Positions 9,427 to 19,691 of a stretch of 64,000 bases of DNA are shown piece by piece. Under the pieces are notes generated by a model. It saw only the letters and a list, made by a program, of their open reading frames with translations, made no database searches and had not been told where the DNA came from. Location of the stretch: NCBI RefSeq assembly GCF_000708045.1, contig NZ_ANIE01000006.1, positions 186,001-250,000 on the forward strand, given 5' to 3'. The stretch is from Marinobacter nitratireducens. Its GTDB lineage: Bacteria > Pseudomonadota > Gammaproteobacteria > Pseudomonadales > Oleiphilaceae. Both the position numbers and the translations under genes were made by a program. Each line of letters opens with the position of its first letter. Position 1 is the first letter of the stretch.

Positions 9427-9622
9427 AGCAGGATCAGGGTCGGGCGGCCCAAAACTGTGCGAAGCCATGGATGGCGAAGCTCAAGCGCCACAAGGGTGAG
9501 GCCGAGCGTTTATGAAGCGAAGCTTCATGCGACAGCCGAACGACTGCAATCTGTGATTGCAGGCTGGACCCCGAAGGGGGGCCGAAGGAGCGGGTTTTGG
9601 ACCATCCTTTCCTTACCCTGCC
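9427..9622 (-). repeat. Hairpin repeat element C (longer, decayed member of the conserved-core/variable-stem family)
   Basis: It fills the 219-bp gap between convergent phrB and moeB. Outer arms 9427-9455 and 9594-9622 are 29 nt each and complementary at 20 of 29 positions without gaps, with the innermost 7 bp intact. The core (9456-9593, 138 nt) begins TGT and ends AGCGG, the same ends as elements A and B read on this strand. It shares the small hairpin GCCA-tetraloop-TGGC and a CAAGCGC block. The core also holds two further hairpins, TGAAGC-gaa-GCTTCA near 9513-9527 and TGCAATC-tgt-GATTGCA near 9545-9561. It looks older and larger than A and B. Confidence 0.6.
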
Positions 9623-9632
9623 AGCACCTAAA

Positions 9633-10391
9633 CTACGTACTAACAGAACAAACAGGACACCCAGGATCCCGGGCAAGTTTCATCTCCCGCCACTGCATCT
9701 CCCAAGCATCCAGAATCAACAGCCGCCCCACCAACGGCGCGCCAACCCCGGAAATCACCTTGATCGCCTCCATTGCCTGAACCGACCCGATCATACCCAC
9801 CAATGGCGCAATCACCCCCGCCTGCGAACAGGTCAGATCTTCATTCCCCTGCTCCGGGTACAAACAGTGATAACACGGGCTACTCTCAACCCGCTGATCA
9901 TACACTGACACCTGCCCCTCACCCCGGATCGCGGCACCCGACACCAGAGGCACCTTTGCCGCCACACAGGCGCGATTCAAGGCAAACCGGGTATTGAAGT
10001 TGTCGGTGCAATCGACAACAAGCGTTGCCTGCCCGACCTGGCGAGCGAGTTCCTCACCATCAAGACGTCGGTTAACCGCCTCAACCGAAATCAGGGGATT
10101 GATACGCAGAATGCGAGCAGCGAGCGCCTCTGCCTTGGACTGCCCGAGCTGATCCTGATCGAAGCCAATCTGCCGCTGCAGGTTAGCCATCTCCACCGCA
10201 TCGTCATCCACAAGAGTAAGACGTCCCACCCCAGCGGCGCCGAGATAGAGAGCCACAGGGCAGCCTAGCCCACCTGCGCCAACAACCAGTACACGGGCAG
10301 ATTTGAGCTTTTCCTGCCCGGCAACATCAAACCTGGGCATCAGAATCTGACGGCTGTATCGCAGTAGTTCGTCATCACTCAGCATAGTCAT
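9633..10391 (-). CDS. moeB: HesA/MoeB/ThiF family adenylyltransferase (molybdopterin synthase sulfurylase)
   Basis: A 252-aa E1-like enzyme that adenylates the C-terminal glycine of a sulfur-carrier protein such as MoaD or ThiS. The nucleotide-binding loop is VGAGGLGCPVALYLGAAGVG, followed by LVDDDAVEMANLQRQ and the CTDN motif. Two CxxC pairs (CYHC and CPVC) should bind structural zinc. It is the fourth gene of the hemA-prfA-prmC-moeB run, 9 bp after prmC, a common gammaproteobacterial order. Whether it serves molybdopterin or thiamine synthesis cannot be told from sequence alone; the context favours the moeB name. Confidence 0.9.
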   Translation of the reverse strand: MTMLSDDELLRYSRQILMPRFDVAGQEKLKSARVLVVGAGGLGCPVALYLGAAGVGRLTLVDDDAVEMANLQRQIGFDQDQLGQSKAEALAARILRINPLISVEAVNRRLDGEELARQVGQATLVVDCTDNFNTRFALNRACVAAKVPLVSGAAIRGEGQVSVYDQRVESSPCYHCLYPEQGNEDLTCSQAGVIAPLVGMIGSVQAMEAIKVISGVGAPLVGRLLILDAWEMQWREMKLARDPGCPVCSVST

Positions 10392-10400
10392 CTCCCGGCT

Positions 10401-11252
10401 TTATGAGGCAGAACGCCAGCACCCCAGCGTCATTCGATCACAGTTACCATAGTCTCTGCGACTCTCGACCGCCTCAAATCCTCTCGCGGTCATCAAGGAA
10501 CGAACAGAGGCAGCCTGCTCAAAGCCATGCTCAATCAAAAGCCAACCACCCTCATTCAGCCAATCAGGCGCCTGCTCTATGATCAGACGGATATCATCCA
10601 GGCCATCGGTGCCGGAAACCAGTGCGGAGGCCGGCTCAAAACGCACATCGCCCTCGCTCAGATGGTGATCACCGCTGGCGATGTAAGGCGGATTGGAAAC
10701 AATCAGATCGAATCGGACAGGTTTGAGGCCAGAGAACCAGCTGCTCTTGACCACTGACACCGTCAGCCCCAGAGCCAGGGCATTCTCCCGTGCCAACTCC
10801 ACGGCCTCATCCACACAGTCACACGCGGATACAGCCCATTGCGGGTGCTCACTGGCGAGCGCCAGAGCGATGGCCCCTGTGCCCGTGCCGAGATCCAACA
10901 CCCGGGCGTCCGCCGGAAGCGGAAGATCAACCGCGGTTTCGACCAGACACTCGGTATCAGGACGGGGAATCAGCGTAGCTGAACTGACATTCAGGGGCAG
11001 CGACCAGAATTCCTGATGGCCCAGCAGATAAGCAACCGGCTGCCCTTCCACACGACGCGAAACGAGTTTCTCAAACGCTTCCACCTGACCGGCATCAATT
11101 TCACGCTCCGGCCAGGCACGAAAACTGGTTCGGCTCAGGCCACTCACATGGCTCAGCAACAACTCGGCATCCAGCCGTGCACTCTCGCTCTGAATCCGGC
11201 TGGCAGCGTCCTTCAGCAGTGCTTCGCAGGTTTTGGGGGAATCAGTGCTCAT
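10401..11252 (-). CDS. prmC: Peptide chain release factor N5-glutamine methyltransferase
   Basis: A 283-aa SAM-dependent methyltransferase that methylates the Gln of the GGQ motif in release factors RF1 and RF2. SAM-binding motif I is [20 protein letters not shown] and the catalytic NPPY motif is in [11 protein letters not shown] chose the ATG at 11252 ([13 protein letters not shown]), which overlaps the end of prfA by 11 nt; the longer frame to 11303 would run 62 nt into prfA. It sits directly downstream of its own substrate's gene, prfA. Confidence 0.95.
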   Translation of the reverse strand: MSTDSPKTCEALLKDAASRIQSESARLDAELLLSHVSGLSRTSFRAWPEREIDAGQVEAFEKLVSRRVEGQPVAYLLGHQEFWSLPLNVSSATLIPRPDTECLVETAVDLPLPADARVLDLGTGTGAIALALASEHPQWAVSACDCVDEAVELARENALALGLTVSVVKSSWFSGLKPVRFDLIVSNPPYIASGDHHLSEGDVRFEPASALVSGTDGLDDIRLIIEQAPDWLNEGGWLLIEHGFEQAASVRSLMTARGFEAVESRRDYGNCDRMTLGCWRSAS

Positions 11253-12330
11253 CGGCAAGGGATGCCAGAAGTTCCGCCTGATGCTCCTGTTGGAGCGGCA
11301 CAATTACCGCGTCCAGATCACCGGCAATCACTTCGTCGAGCTTGTAGAGGGTCAGGTTGATCCGGTGGTCGGTCACCCGCCCTTGGGGAAAGTTATAAGT
11401 CCGGATACGTTCCGAACGGTCGCCACTGCCCACCAGGCTTTTGCGCGTTTCCGCAACGGCCTTCTGCTGACGCTCGGTTTCCGCATTCTGGAGCCGTGAA
11501 GCCAACAGGCTCATGGCCTTTGCCCGGTTTTTGTGCTGCGAGCGCTCTTCCTGACACTCCACCACAATGCCCGTAGGCAGGTGGGTGATGCGGATCGCCG
11601 AGTCCGTCTTGTTAACGTGCTGACCACCGGCCCCGGAGGATCGGAACGTGTCCACCCGCAGGTCCGCCTTGTTGATGTCGACGGCCTCCGCCTCGTCCGC
11701 CTCCGGCATGATCGCAACCGTACAAGCTGACGTATGAATACGGCCCTGGGATTCGGTCTCCGGCACCCGCTGTACACGGTGAGCACCAGATTCAAACTTG
11801 AACGCTCCGTAGACGCCGTCACCGGCAACCCGGGCAATCACCTCTTTATAACCGCCGTGCTCACCTTCGCTCTCACTGAGCACTTCAACCTGCCAGCGGT
11901 GGCTTTCCGCGTAACGGCTGTACATACGGAACAGATCACCGGCAAAGATAGCTGCTTCGTCACCTCCGGTTCCCGCACGGACCTCGAGGAAAACACTTTT
12001 ACTGTCGTTAGGATCCTTCGGCAGCATCAGCCGCTGCAATTCCTCATCCAGCTCTTCGTTTTTCTGGCGGGCCTCATTGAGCTCATCTTCCGCCATCGCG
12101 CGCATGTCGGCATCGCTGTCATTGGCCAACTCTTTAGCCGCTTCAATATCATCCAGGGACTGACGCCAGGACTGAAAGCACTGAACAATGGGCTCAATTT
12201 CCGAGAATTCGCGGGAAAGATCACGGAATTTGGTTTGATCGGAAATGACGGAAGCGTCGCTGAGCAACGCGCTGACCTCCTCGAAGCGGTCAACCAACTG
12301 CTCGAGGCGGGATTGGATCGATGGTTTCAT
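11242..12330 (-). CDS. prfA: Peptide chain release factor 1
   Basis: RF1, 362 aa, terminates translation at UAA and UAG. The GGQ motif that triggers peptidyl-tRNA hydrolysis is in [17 protein letters not shown], and the methylated Gln is the PrmC target. The codon-recognition tripeptide lies in [17 protein letters not shown] here, against PAT in E. coli, so the outer Pro and Thr are kept and the middle residue differs. The start overlaps the hemA stop by 4 nt (ATGA), giving translational coupling. Confidence 0.97.
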   Translation of the reverse strand: MKPSIQSRLEQLVDRFEEVSALLSDASVISDQTKFRDLSREFSEIEPIVQCFQSWRQSLDDIEAAKELANDSDADMRAMAEDELNEARQKNEELDEELQRLMLPKDPNDSKSVFLEVRAGTGGDEAAIFAGDLFRMYSRYAESHRWQVEVLSESEGEHGGYKEVIARVAGDGVYGAFKFESGAHRVQRVPETESQGRIHTSACTVAIMPEADEAEAVDINKADLRVDTFRSSGAGGQHVNKTDSAIRITHLPTGIVVECQEERSQHKNRAKAMSLLASRLQNAETERQQKAVAETRKSLVGSGDRSERIRTYNFPQGRVTDHRINLTLYKLDEVIAGDLDAVIVPLQQEHQAELLASLADEH

Positions 12331-13616
12331 ATTTTTTCCGGGGTGGTAGGCTCGTCGGCTTCCAGTGCATCCAGCTGGTGCAGCTCACGCAGCCATTCGG
12401 TCACCTCGGGGCGCCCTTCGGTGGTTGCCTTGCGAACCTGTACCGAAGGTTCATGCAGGAGTTTATTGGTGAGGCCACGGGCCAGGCTACGCAAAACCGT
12501 TTCAGGATCGGCACCGTTACGCAGGCTGCGCAGGGCCTTTTCCGTCTCCGTATCCCGCAGTGATTCCGCGCGTTGACGGAACTGCTTGAGCGTGGACACC
12601 GCGTCCAGGGCGCGCAGCTGGTTCAGGAAGTCCTGAACACCAGCCGTCACCAGGTTCTCGGCTTCCCGTGCAGCGCCTTCCCGGGACCGGATGTTCTCTT
12701 CAATCACCTGGCGCAGGTCGTCCACAGTGTACAGATAGACGTCTGCCAACGAGGAAACCTCGGGCTCAATGTCGCGAGGTACCGCAATATCAACCATAAA
12801 GTAAGGCCGATGCTTTCTCTTCTTCAGCGCCCGCTCAACCGCCCCCTTACCGAGAATCGGCAGCGGGCTGGCTGTTGACGAGATAATGATGTCCACATCG
12901 TGGAGATAGTCCGGAATTTCATTCAAAAGAATACCCTTGCCGCCATAGGATGAGGCCAGGGTATGCGCCCTCTCGAGGGTCCGGTTGGCAACCAGAAAAT
13001 CCTTGACGCCTGCATCTGCCAGGTGCCGGGCCACCAGTTCGATGGTTTTCCCTGCACCGATGAGGAGCGCCTTGTTACGGGACATATCCGCAAAGATGTG
13101 GTGGGCCATGCTGACGGCCGCATATGCCACTGACACCGGGTTCTCTCCGATGGCCGTCTGGGTACGGACGCGCTTGGCCACGGAAAACGTCTGCTCAAAC
13201 AAACGGGAAAGGAAGCCGCCACTGGCGCCGAATTCCCGCGACAGTGAATAGGCGTCCTTGAGCTGACCAAGAATCTGGGGTTCGCCGAGTACCATGGAGT
13301 CGAGCCCCGCAGCAACCCGCATCATGTGACGAACGGCATCGCCATCGCGATGCACGTATACCGCTTCCTCCAACTCACCGGCATCCAGATCATGGAATCC
13401 GGCCAACCAGCGCAACACCATGGGCGCACAATCATCGTCGCCGGCCAGGTACAACTCAGTCCGGTTACAGGTCGACAGAATGGCGGCTTCACTGGCGCCA
13501 GAAGCAACACGCAACTCCGCGAAGGCTTCGGACATCCGCTCAGGAGTAAATGCGATTCTCTCCCGCAACTCCACCGGAGCCGTGCGGTGATTGATTCCCA
13601 GTGTGACCAATGCCAT
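12327..13616 (-). CDS. hemA: Glutamyl-tRNA reductase
   Basis: A 429-aa NADPH-dependent enzyme that reduces glutamyl-tRNA(Glu) to glutamate-1-semialdehyde, the first committed step of C5-pathway tetrapyrrole synthesis. The N-terminus ([20 protein letters not shown]) and the catalytic Cys in [12 protein letters not shown] are standard. The NADPH-binding region includes [19 protein letters not shown]. The ATG at 13616 matches the family N-terminus; a TTG at 13631 would add five residues. It leads the operon with prfA, prmC and moeB and is divergent from the TPR lipoprotein gene. Confidence 0.96.
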   Translation of the reverse strand: MALVTLGINHRTAPVELRERIAFTPERMSEAFAELRVASGASEAAILSTCNRTELYLAGDDDCAPMVLRWLAGFHDLDAGELEEAVYVHRDGDAVRHMMRVAAGLDSMVLGEPQILGQLKDAYSLSREFGASGGFLSRLFEQTFSVAKRVRTQTAIGENPVSVAYAAVSMAHHIFADMSRNKALLIGAGKTIELVARHLADAGVKDFLVANRTLERAHTLASSYGGKGILLNEIPDYLHDVDIIISSTASPLPILGKGAVERALKKRKHRPYFMVDIAVPRDIEPEVSSLADVYLYTVDDLRQVIEENIRSREGAAREAENLVTAGVQDFLNQLRALDAVSTLKQFRQRAESLRDTETEKALRSLRNGADPETVLRSLARGLTNKLLHEPSVQVRKATTEGRPEVTEWLRELHQLDALEADEPTTPEKI

Positions 13617-13853
13617 GTCTTGGTTCTGCAACCTTTATATAGACGTACCTGAAATTTCCGTCATTTTAACGGCCAGCGACAGCGCCCGCCACCCAAAACC
13701 CTGATCCCTTCGGCAAGTGCGGACAGGTTGGGCAATATCAGACGCTTATGCCATTATAGGGAACCGGCCAGGGAGATGACCCGACTCAGCTCAATTAATC
13801 GAGCTTTGACAAGGCCGACTCTGATGCTTAGTCGACAGATCACGGGAAGTTGC

Positions 13854-15596
13854 ATGTATAAATCCGCACCGTTTTGGGTGACCTGCCTGCTTGGCCTGAC
13901 ATTGTCAGGTTGCGCCAACCTCTCTGGCTCCCAACAAGCTCCGGACACCGAAGTACCCTCTCAGCCTGTCGCCAACGATGTCGACAAACCCATCGAATAC
14001 GCCGATTTTGAACCTGAGGTCCTCTACCTACTGCTGTCGGGTGAAATTGCAGCCCAGCGCGGCCGGTTTGACGTTACGCTGGTGAATTACTTGAAAGCCG
14101 CACAGAAATCCCGGGACACCAGCGTTATCGAACGAGCCATGCGCATCGCCCAGTCCCTGAACGGCGACAATGCCCAGCGCCAACTGGCCGAGCTCTGGCT
14201 GGAAGTCGACCCCGGCAACCTTCAGGCACACCGCGTGTCGGCTATCCAGGCCGTGAAAGCCAATGATCTGGAAACTGCCCTTCAGCACATGGAAACGATC
14301 ATGGATGAAGGCGGCGACGCAGATTTTGACAGTCTGGCGGCCATGGCTGGCAATCTGCCACCGGAACAGCAAAAAGAGCTGTTGTCTCTCTATAAGAAGA
14401 CAGCCGACCGGCACCCGGATACACCCGAACTGGAATACAGCATCGCTCTGCTGGAAAAAGTAACCGGCGACCCGCAAGCCGCCCTCGACCGACTTGAGCC
14501 GCTACTGGACAACCACGCAAACTTCCAGCCCGGAATTATCCTGAAAGGCGACCTGCTCTATCAGCTGGGCAACAAACCACAGGCTCTCGATTACCTGATG
14601 ATCAATACCCGCCAGTTCCCGGCAAATCGCTCCATGGGAACACTCTATGGTCGGATGCTGATTGGAGAAGGCGAATTACAGGCTGCCCAGGACGAATTCG
14701 CACGTCTGGTCAAGCGCTTCCCCAACGTGCCAGGCCTGCGCCTGTCTCACGCTCTGGTGGCGCTGGAAAACGACCAGGTCGACCTGGCCAGAGAAGAGCT
14801 GACGAATCTGACAGAGCAAGGACACCACACCAACGAAGCGAACTATTACCTCGGCCGCATCGAGGACGAAGCCGGCAACCCGGACAATGCCATCGGCTTT
14901 TACCGCCAGGTCAAGGAAGGCTCGTACTACCTGCCTTCTCTGGCCCGCGCCAGCGAACTTCGGGCGGAGCAGGGGAAACTCGAGGAAGCCCTTGCGGAGA
15001 TTAGACACCTGCGCGAAACCAACCCGGCGAAAGCGGAGAGCTTCTGGCTCCTGGAAGTCAACCTGCTCATCGACCAGGACCGCCAGCAAGACGTACTTGA
15101 AACAACCAGCACCGCTCTGGAGGCATACCCTGGCAACGTCCAGATCCGCTATGCCCGGGCAATGCTACTGGACAGCATGGGGCAGCCTGAAAAAGCGGAA
15201 GAGGATCTGAAGAAGATCGTTGCCGAGGATCCGCGCAACGCCATCGCCCTGAATGCACTGGGCTACATCCTCGCCACCCGGAGCGATCGACTGGAAGAAG
15301 CCCGAGGCTATATCCAGCAGGCCCTTTCCCTGGACCCGGAGAACCCGGCCATTCTCGACAGCATGGGATGGGTCCTGTTCCGGGAAGGCAGGATCAAGCC
15401 CGCCCTGGATTATCTGTCACGGGCCTGGGCGGCGTATCCAGATCCTGAAGTGGCCGCCCACTATGGCGAAGCACTCTGGATGTCCGGCGCCGAGGAACAG
15501 GCACGCATCATCTGGAAGAAAGGACTTGAGCAGGATGCCGAACACGACATTCTGCTGGAGACCATCAAACGCCTGACCGATGGCGGAGACCTTTAA
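13854..15596 (+). CDS. Tetratricopeptide repeat outer-membrane lipoprotein
   Basis: A 580-aa lipoprotein made mostly of tetratricopeptide-type helical repeats. From the ATG at 13854 the protein has a signal peptide with lipobox LSGC (Cys20). The repeats are clearest near the C-terminus, for example ARGYIQQALSLDPENPAILD and PAILDSMGWVLFREGRIKPA. The gene overlaps lolB by TAATG, so it belongs to the lolB-ispE transcript. A TPR gene in this position next to lolB is common in related bacteria; a role in envelope assembly is plausible but not proven. Upstream in-frame starts (13824, 13728) lack signal character. Confidence 0.88.
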   Translation: MYKSAPFWVTCLLGLTLSGCANLSGSQQAPDTEVPSQPVANDVDKPIEYADFEPEVLYLLLSGEIAAQRGRFDVTLVNYLKAAQKSRDTSVIERAMRIAQSLNGDNAQRQLAELWLEVDPGNLQAHRVSAIQAVKANDLETALQHMETIMDEGGDADFDSLAAMAGNLPPEQQKELLSLYKKTADRHPDTPELEYSIALLEKVTGDPQAALDRLEPLLDNHANFQPGIILKGDLLYQLGNKPQALDYLMINTRQFPANRSMGTLYGRMLIGEGELQAAQDEFARLVKRFPNVPGLRLSHALVALENDQVDLAREELTNLTEQGHHTNEANYYLGRIEDEAGNPDNAIGFYRQVKEGSYYLPSLARASELRAEQGKLEEALAEIRHLRETNPAKAESFWLLEVNLLIDQDRQQDVLETTSTALEAYPGNVQIRYARAMLLDSMGQPEKAEEDLKKIVAEDPRNAIALNALGYILATRSDRLEEARGYIQQALSLDPENPAILDSMGWVLFREGRIKPALDYLSRAWAAYPDPEVAAHYGEALWMSGAEEQARIIWKKGLEQDAEHDILLETIKRLTDGGDL

Positions 15597-16234
15597 TGCG
15601 GCAGCGCGCACGCCTCTGGCTGATCCTGCCAATCATCACCCTGTTAGGCGCCTGCACCACCATCCAGGTGGAGCCACTCCCGGACGGCATGACCGACCAG
15701 CCTCCCGCCGGGTGGGCAGGCCGCTCAGAGACTCTCAGTACCTTCCAGCACTGGCGCCTGATCGGCAAGCTCGCCGTCAAACAGCCTTCCGACAGCGGTA
15801 GCGCTATCATCAACCACTGGATACAGGACGGCGAAGCCTACGACCTGGCACTCTCTTCCGCTTTTTTAGGCATGGGCCGCACCTCTCTGAAGGGCGTGCC
15901 CGGGTTTATGGAACTCACCTTGCCCAACGGAGACACCTACCGGTCAAACGAACCGGAGGCTCTGGTTGAGGCCGCCACCGGCTGGCAACTCCCCATCAAC
16001 CACCTGACCTGGTGGATCCGGGGCCTGCCTGCTCCGGGCGACGACTTCCGGCTGCTATTTGATCAAAGCGAACAACTGGCAATGATCCGACAGGCCGGAT
16101 GGGAAATTCGCTACGACCGCTGGCAGCAGTTCCTTTCGGGCTACCCCGCCCTGCCCGCACGGATTACCGCACTGAAAGGGGACAAGCGGGTAAGACTGGT
16201 CGTTAGCGAGTGGAACGGCGAGGCGTCAGATTAA
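15596..16234 (+). CDS. lolB: Outer membrane lipoprotein LolB
   Basis: A 212-aa lipoprotein that receives lipoproteins from periplasmic LolA and inserts them into the outer membrane. It has its own lipoprotein signal with lipobox LGAC (Cys20). Family features include the segment HWRLIGKLAVKQPSDSGSA and the LolB block LTWWIRGLPAPG. Start and stop both overlap the neighbouring genes by TAATG, so TPR gene, lolB and ispE are translationally coupled. The position directly before ispE is the classical gammaproteobacterial order. Confidence 0.95.
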   Translation: MRQRARLWLILPIITLLGACTTIQVEPLPDGMTDQPPAGWAGRSETLSTFQHWRLIGKLAVKQPSDSGSAIINHWIQDGEAYDLALSSAFLGMGRTSLKGVPGFMELTLPNGDTYRSNEPEALVEAATGWQLPINHLTWWIRGLPAPGDDFRLLFDQSEQLAMIRQAGWEIRYDRWQQFLSGYPALPARITALKGDKRVRLVVSEWNGEASD

Positions 16235-17094
16235 TGAACAGCCTCACCCTACCCTCGCCGGCAAAACTCAACCTGTTCCTCCACATTGTGGGCCGGCGTC
16301 CAGACGGCTTTCACGAACTGCAAACTCTGTTTCAGTTCCTCGACTACGGCGATGACATCACGTTCACCCCGGCCCGGGACAAGTCTGGAGCATGGCTTGA
16401 GGATTCCCTCCCGGGGGTGGAAGACGAGGACAACCTGATCATCAAAGCTGCCCGCGCGATTGAGAACAGAACAACCAGCCCAACACCCGGGATCAGCATC
16501 CGGATCAACAAGCGGCTTCCCATGGGCGGCGGACTGGGTGGCGGAAGCTCCAATGCAGCAACCACTCTTCTGGCTCTGAACCACATCTGGAAAACAGGAC
16601 TGAACACGGACGAACTCGCCGATATAGGCCTGACATTGGGCGCGGATGTGCCCGTCTTTGTGCGAGGCCATTCTGCGTTCGGCGAAGGGGTTGGAGAGCA
16701 ACTGACACCGGCGAACCCACCCGAAGACTGGTTCGTTGTGCTGAAACCTGATTGCGAGATAAACACTGGCAAGATTTTTTCCGAGGAAGGGTTGACAAGG
16801 AACACCCCGAGAATCACAATAGCGCCCGCTTTTGAGGGAGACGCCTCGAGGTACCGAAACGACTGTGAGGATGTAGTTCGGAGACTGTATCCTGAGGTTA
16901 ACCAGAGCCTGGAATGGCTGTCACAATTCGGACCTGCAAGATTAACCGGAACCGGGGCTTGCATTTTTGGACGTTTCCCGACAGAATCCGCAGCCCGGAT
17001 TATCTGGGAAAGCAAACCCTCCGGCATCACGGGGTTCGTAGCTAAAGGGGTGAACATATCGCCTCTACACCAAAAGCTAACAGAGCTGGAATGA
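16234..17094 (+). CDS. ispE: 4-(cytidine 5'-diphospho)-2-C-methyl-D-erythritol kinase
   Basis: A 286-aa GHMP-family kinase that phosphorylates CDP-ME in the MEP isoprenoid pathway. The N-terminus [20 protein letters not shown] and the ATP-binding loop [18 protein letters not shown] are diagnostic; the C-terminal [13 protein letters not shown] is the third GHMP motif. I use the ATG at 16234, overlapping the lolB stop, rather than the upstream frame at 16210, because the family begins at this Met. It is followed 20 bp later by tRNA-Gln. Confidence 0.97.
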   Translation: MNSLTLPSPAKLNLFLHIVGRRPDGFHELQTLFQFLDYGDDITFTPARDKSGAWLEDSLPGVEDEDNLIIKAARAIENRTTSPTPGISIRINKRLPMGGGLGGGSSNAATTLLALNHIWKTGLNTDELADIGLTLGADVPVFVRGHSAFGEGVGEQLTPANPPEDWFVVLKPDCEINTGKIFSEEGLTRNTPRITIAPAFEGDASRYRNDCEDVVRRLYPEVNQSLEWLSQFGPARLTGTGACIFGRFPTESAARIIWESKPSGITGFVAKGVNISPLHQKLTELE

Positions 17095-17113
17095 TGCCAA
17101 AAAAGCACGATAC

Positions 17114-17188
17114 TGGGGTGTCGCCAAGTGGTAAGGCAACGGGTTTTGATCCCGTCATGCGCAGGTTCGAATCCTGCCACCCCAGCCA
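17114..17188 (+). tRNA. tRNA-Gln (anticodon TTG)
   Basis: A 75-nt cloverleaf: acceptor stem TGGGGTG pairs with CACCCCA, discriminator G, encoded CCA. The anticodon arm is CGGG-TTTTGAT-CCCG with TTG in the loop. The T-arm carries GGTTCGAATCC. It sits between ispE and prs, the usual location in this gene order. Confidence 0.97.
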
Positions 17189-17240
17189 CCTTTCTCCCGC
17201 TTCTTCCGAATCAAACGCCGATATTGAGAAGGATGCCGTC

Positions 17241-18191
17241 GTGTCCAAACTGATGATTTTCGCTGGCAATGCCAACCCTGACCTTGCCAAAGCTATCGCC
17301 CAGAAACTCCACATTCCCATGGGTCAGGCCACTGTAGGCCGCTTCAGCGACGGCGAAACCACCGTCGAGATCAACGAGAATGTTCGTGGCCATGATGTTT
17401 TCATCATTCAGCCCACCTGCTACCCCACCAACGACAATCTGATGGAACTCATCGTGATGGCCGATGCACTTCGCCGTGCTTCCGCTACACGAGTGACCGC
17501 CGTAATCCCTTACTACGGTTACGCCCGCCAGGATCGTCGCGTTCGCTCAACCCGGGTAGCCATCAGCGCTAAAGTAGTTGCTGACATGATTTCCAGCATC
17601 GGCGTTGACCGCGTACTGACGGTAGACCTGCACGCGGACCAGATCCAAGGCTTTTTCGACATTCCGGTGGACAACATCTATGCCACCCCGGTCATGCTCG
17701 AAGACATCGAAAAGCAGCGCTTTGAAAACTTCATCGTGGTTTCTCCCGATGTCGGCGGCGTTGTTCGCGCCCGCGCCGTTGCCAAGAAGCTAGACGATGC
17801 CGACCTGGCCATCATCGACAAGCGCCGCCCGAAAGCCAATGTCTCACAGGTTATGCATATTATCGGCGACGTTCGAGACAAAACCTGCATCCTGGTCGAT
17901 GACATCATCGATACGGCCGGCACACTCTGCAAAGCTGCAAATGCCCTGAAAGAGCACGGCGCAGCTCGGGTCGTCGCCTACATCACCCACCCAGTGCTGT
18001 CGGGCCCGGCGATCGAAAACATCAATGCGTCCGAACTGGATGAACTGGTTGTCTGCGACACCATTCCGGTGAGTGACAAAGTGAAGAAATGTGATAGAAT
18101 CCGCGTCCTCGGAATGGCTGGCCTGATGGCCGAGTCCATTCGTCGCGTGAGCAACGAAGAATCTATCAGTGCCATGTTCGAGAATGCCTGA
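17241..18191 (+). CDS. prs: Ribose-phosphate pyrophosphokinase
   Basis: PRPP synthetase, 316 aa, makes phosphoribosyl pyrophosphate for nucleotide, His and Trp synthesis. The start is a GTG at 17241 (translated [19 protein letters not shown]); the frame stays open upstream through the tRNA, which cannot be coding. Family blocks: [18 protein letters not shown] (flexible loop), [12 protein letters not shown], and the PRPP-binding motif [17 protein letters not shown]. It follows tRNA-Gln and ends in a strong terminator-like hairpin before rplY. Confidence 0.97.
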   Translation: MSKLMIFAGNANPDLAKAIAQKLHIPMGQATVGRFSDGETTVEINENVRGHDVFIIQPTCYPTNDNLMELIVMADALRRASATRVTAVIPYYGYARQDRRVRSTRVAISAKVVADMISSIGVDRVLTVDLHADQIQGFFDIPVDNIYATPVMLEDIEKQRFENFIVVSPDVGGVVRARAVAKKLDDADLAIIDKRRPKANVSQVMHIIGDVRDKTCILVDDIIDTAGTLCKAANALKEHGAARVVAYITHPVLSGPAIENINASELDELVVCDTIPVSDKVKKCDRIRVLGMAGLMAESIRRVSNEESISAMFENA

Positions 18192-18235
18192 GGAGCCAAT
18201 ACGGCTCTAAACTTCAGGCAAGACAGGCAGTTACC

Positions 18236-18269
18236 GAGTCGGGAGCCCCATCAGGCTCCCGACTCTTTT
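18236..18269 (+). terminator. Rho-independent terminator after prs
   Basis: A 12-bp perfect stem (18236-18247 with 18254-18265) with a 6-nt loop is followed by TTTT. It lies about 45 bp after the prs stop and separates prs from rplY. Confidence 0.8.
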
Positions 18270-18357
18270 CGTCAGCCGGAAAATCCGGCTTTTCAGAAAT
18301 ATCATCTGAGCCAAAGCCTGGTCGCGGGCCTCTCGGATGAAGATTGAGGTTAATACC

Positions 18358-18996
18358 ATGTCTCAGGAATTTGTAATCGAAGCATTTCCTCGTGACGATC
18401 AGGGGAGAGGTGCGAGCCGCCGCCTGCGTCGCGAAGAGAAGAAAATCCCGGCCATCATCTACGGTGGTAACGCTGAAGCGACTCCGATCGCCATCTGGCA
18501 CAACGAGCTGAAAAAAGCTCTGGAGAACGAGGCGTTTTTCTCGCACGTCCTGACCATCGATATCGCTGGCAAGAAAGAGAGCGTTATCCTGAAGGACCTG
18601 CAGCGTCACCCGTACAAGCCCATCCTTAGCCACGCCGACTTCCAGCGCGTCGACAAGGATCACGACATTCACGTTAACGTACCGCTGCACTTCCTGAACG
18701 AAGACACCGCACCGGCCGTCAAGACCCACGGTGGCGTTGTTTCTCACCAGATGACGGAAGTTGAAGTTGTATGTCGTCCGCAGAATCTGCCTGAGTTCCT
18801 GGAAATCGACCTGACTGACGTTGAGATGGATCAGGTTATCCACCTGAGCGACATCGCACTGCCTGAAGGTGTTCGCATTGCTGCTCTGCAGCAGGGCGAA
18901 GACCACGATCTGCCGGTACTGTCGATCCACAAGCCGAAAGGCGCCAAGGCAGATGATGCCGAGGAAGGCGAAGAAGAGGAAGGCGGCGAGGAATAA
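18358..18996 (+). CDS. rplY: 50S ribosomal protein L25/general stress protein Ctc
   Basis: A 212-aa long-form (Ctc-type) L25 that binds 5S rRNA. The N-terminal L25 domain (EAFPRDDQGRGASRRLRREE, then PAIIYGG) is followed by the Ctc C-terminal domain (HVNVPLHFLNEDTAPAVK) and a very acidic tail, EEGEEEEGGEE. I use the ATG at 18358 with GAGG about 9 nt upstream; an ATG at 18337 would add seven residues unlike the family. It precedes pth by about 20 bp, so the two are likely co-transcribed. Confidence 0.95.
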   Translation: MSQEFVIEAFPRDDQGRGASRRLRREEKKIPAIIYGGNAEATPIAIWHNELKKALENEAFFSHVLTIDIAGKKESVILKDLQRHPYKPILSHADFQRVDKDHDIHVNVPLHFLNEDTAPAVKTHGGVVSHQMTEVEVVCRPQNLPEFLEIDLTDVEMDQVIHLSDIALPEGVRIAALQQGEDHDLPVLSIHKPKGAKADDAEEGEEEEGGEE

Positions 18997-19017
18997 TCGC
19001 TGCGGGAGCACCGGCGA

Positions 19018-19608
19018 ATGGCACAGGATATTGTTATGGTGGTCGGGCTGGGCAATCCAGGCTCCGACTACGAAAATACCCGCCACAACGCCGGCGCCCT
19101 TTTCGTCGAAGCTCTGGCCCGCCAAGCGGGTCAGACGCTCCGCCCGGAAAAGAAATACCATGGGCTGTACGCCCGCATTCACTGGCAGGGCTTGGACCTG
19201 CACCTCCTGAACCCCACAACCTTCATGAATCGCAGCGGCCTGTCCATCAAGGCGCTCGCGGACTTCTTCAAGATCTCTCCCGAACAGATCCTCGTGGCTC
19301 ATGATGAGCTCGACCTGCCCCCTGGCACCGCAAAGCTGAAAAAAGGCGGCGGCCATGGCGGCCACAACGGTCTGCGCGACACCATCGCTCACCTGGGCAC
19401 CAACGCCTTTCAGCGCCTGCGCCTCGGCATCGGCCATCCCGGCGATAGCCGCAAAGTCACCGGATTTGTACTGGGCCGCCTGGGCAAACAGGAGACCGAG
19501 GAACTCAACGCGGTGTTTGATGAAGTGATTCGGGTTCTCCCTGACGCCGCCAACGGCAAACTGGCTGCCGCCATGAACCGCCTGCACAGTTTCAAACCCA
19601 CCGCCTGA
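19018..19608 (+). CDS. pth: Peptidyl-tRNA hydrolase
   Basis: A 196-aa enzyme that releases tRNA from prematurely dropped-off peptidyl-tRNA. Motifs: [19 protein letters not shown] with the catalytic His (TRHNAG), [10 protein letters not shown], and [12 protein letters not shown] followed by [14 protein letters not shown]. Length and order are typical. It sits in the usual rplY-pth-ychF string. Confidence 0.97.
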   Translation: MAQDIVMVVGLGNPGSDYENTRHNAGALFVEALARQAGQTLRPEKKYHGLYARIHWQGLDLHLLNPTTFMNRSGLSIKALADFFKISPEQILVAHDELDLPPGTAKLKKGGGHGGHNGLRDTIAHLGTNAFQRLRLGIGHPGDSRKVTGFVLGRLGKQETEELNAVFDEVIRVLPDAANGKLAAAMNRLHSFKPTA

Positions 19609-19691
19609 GAAGGGCATAACCCCTTACTCGCACCATCCCCGATACCCCGGTATAATCGCGCCCAAATTTTCAGTACCAGCAGAGGCATTCC

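Noticed and set aside
13728..13853. N-terminal extension of the TPR lipoprotein
   Set aside because: The extension would hide the signal peptide and lipobox; the start at 13854 gives a normal lipoprotein.
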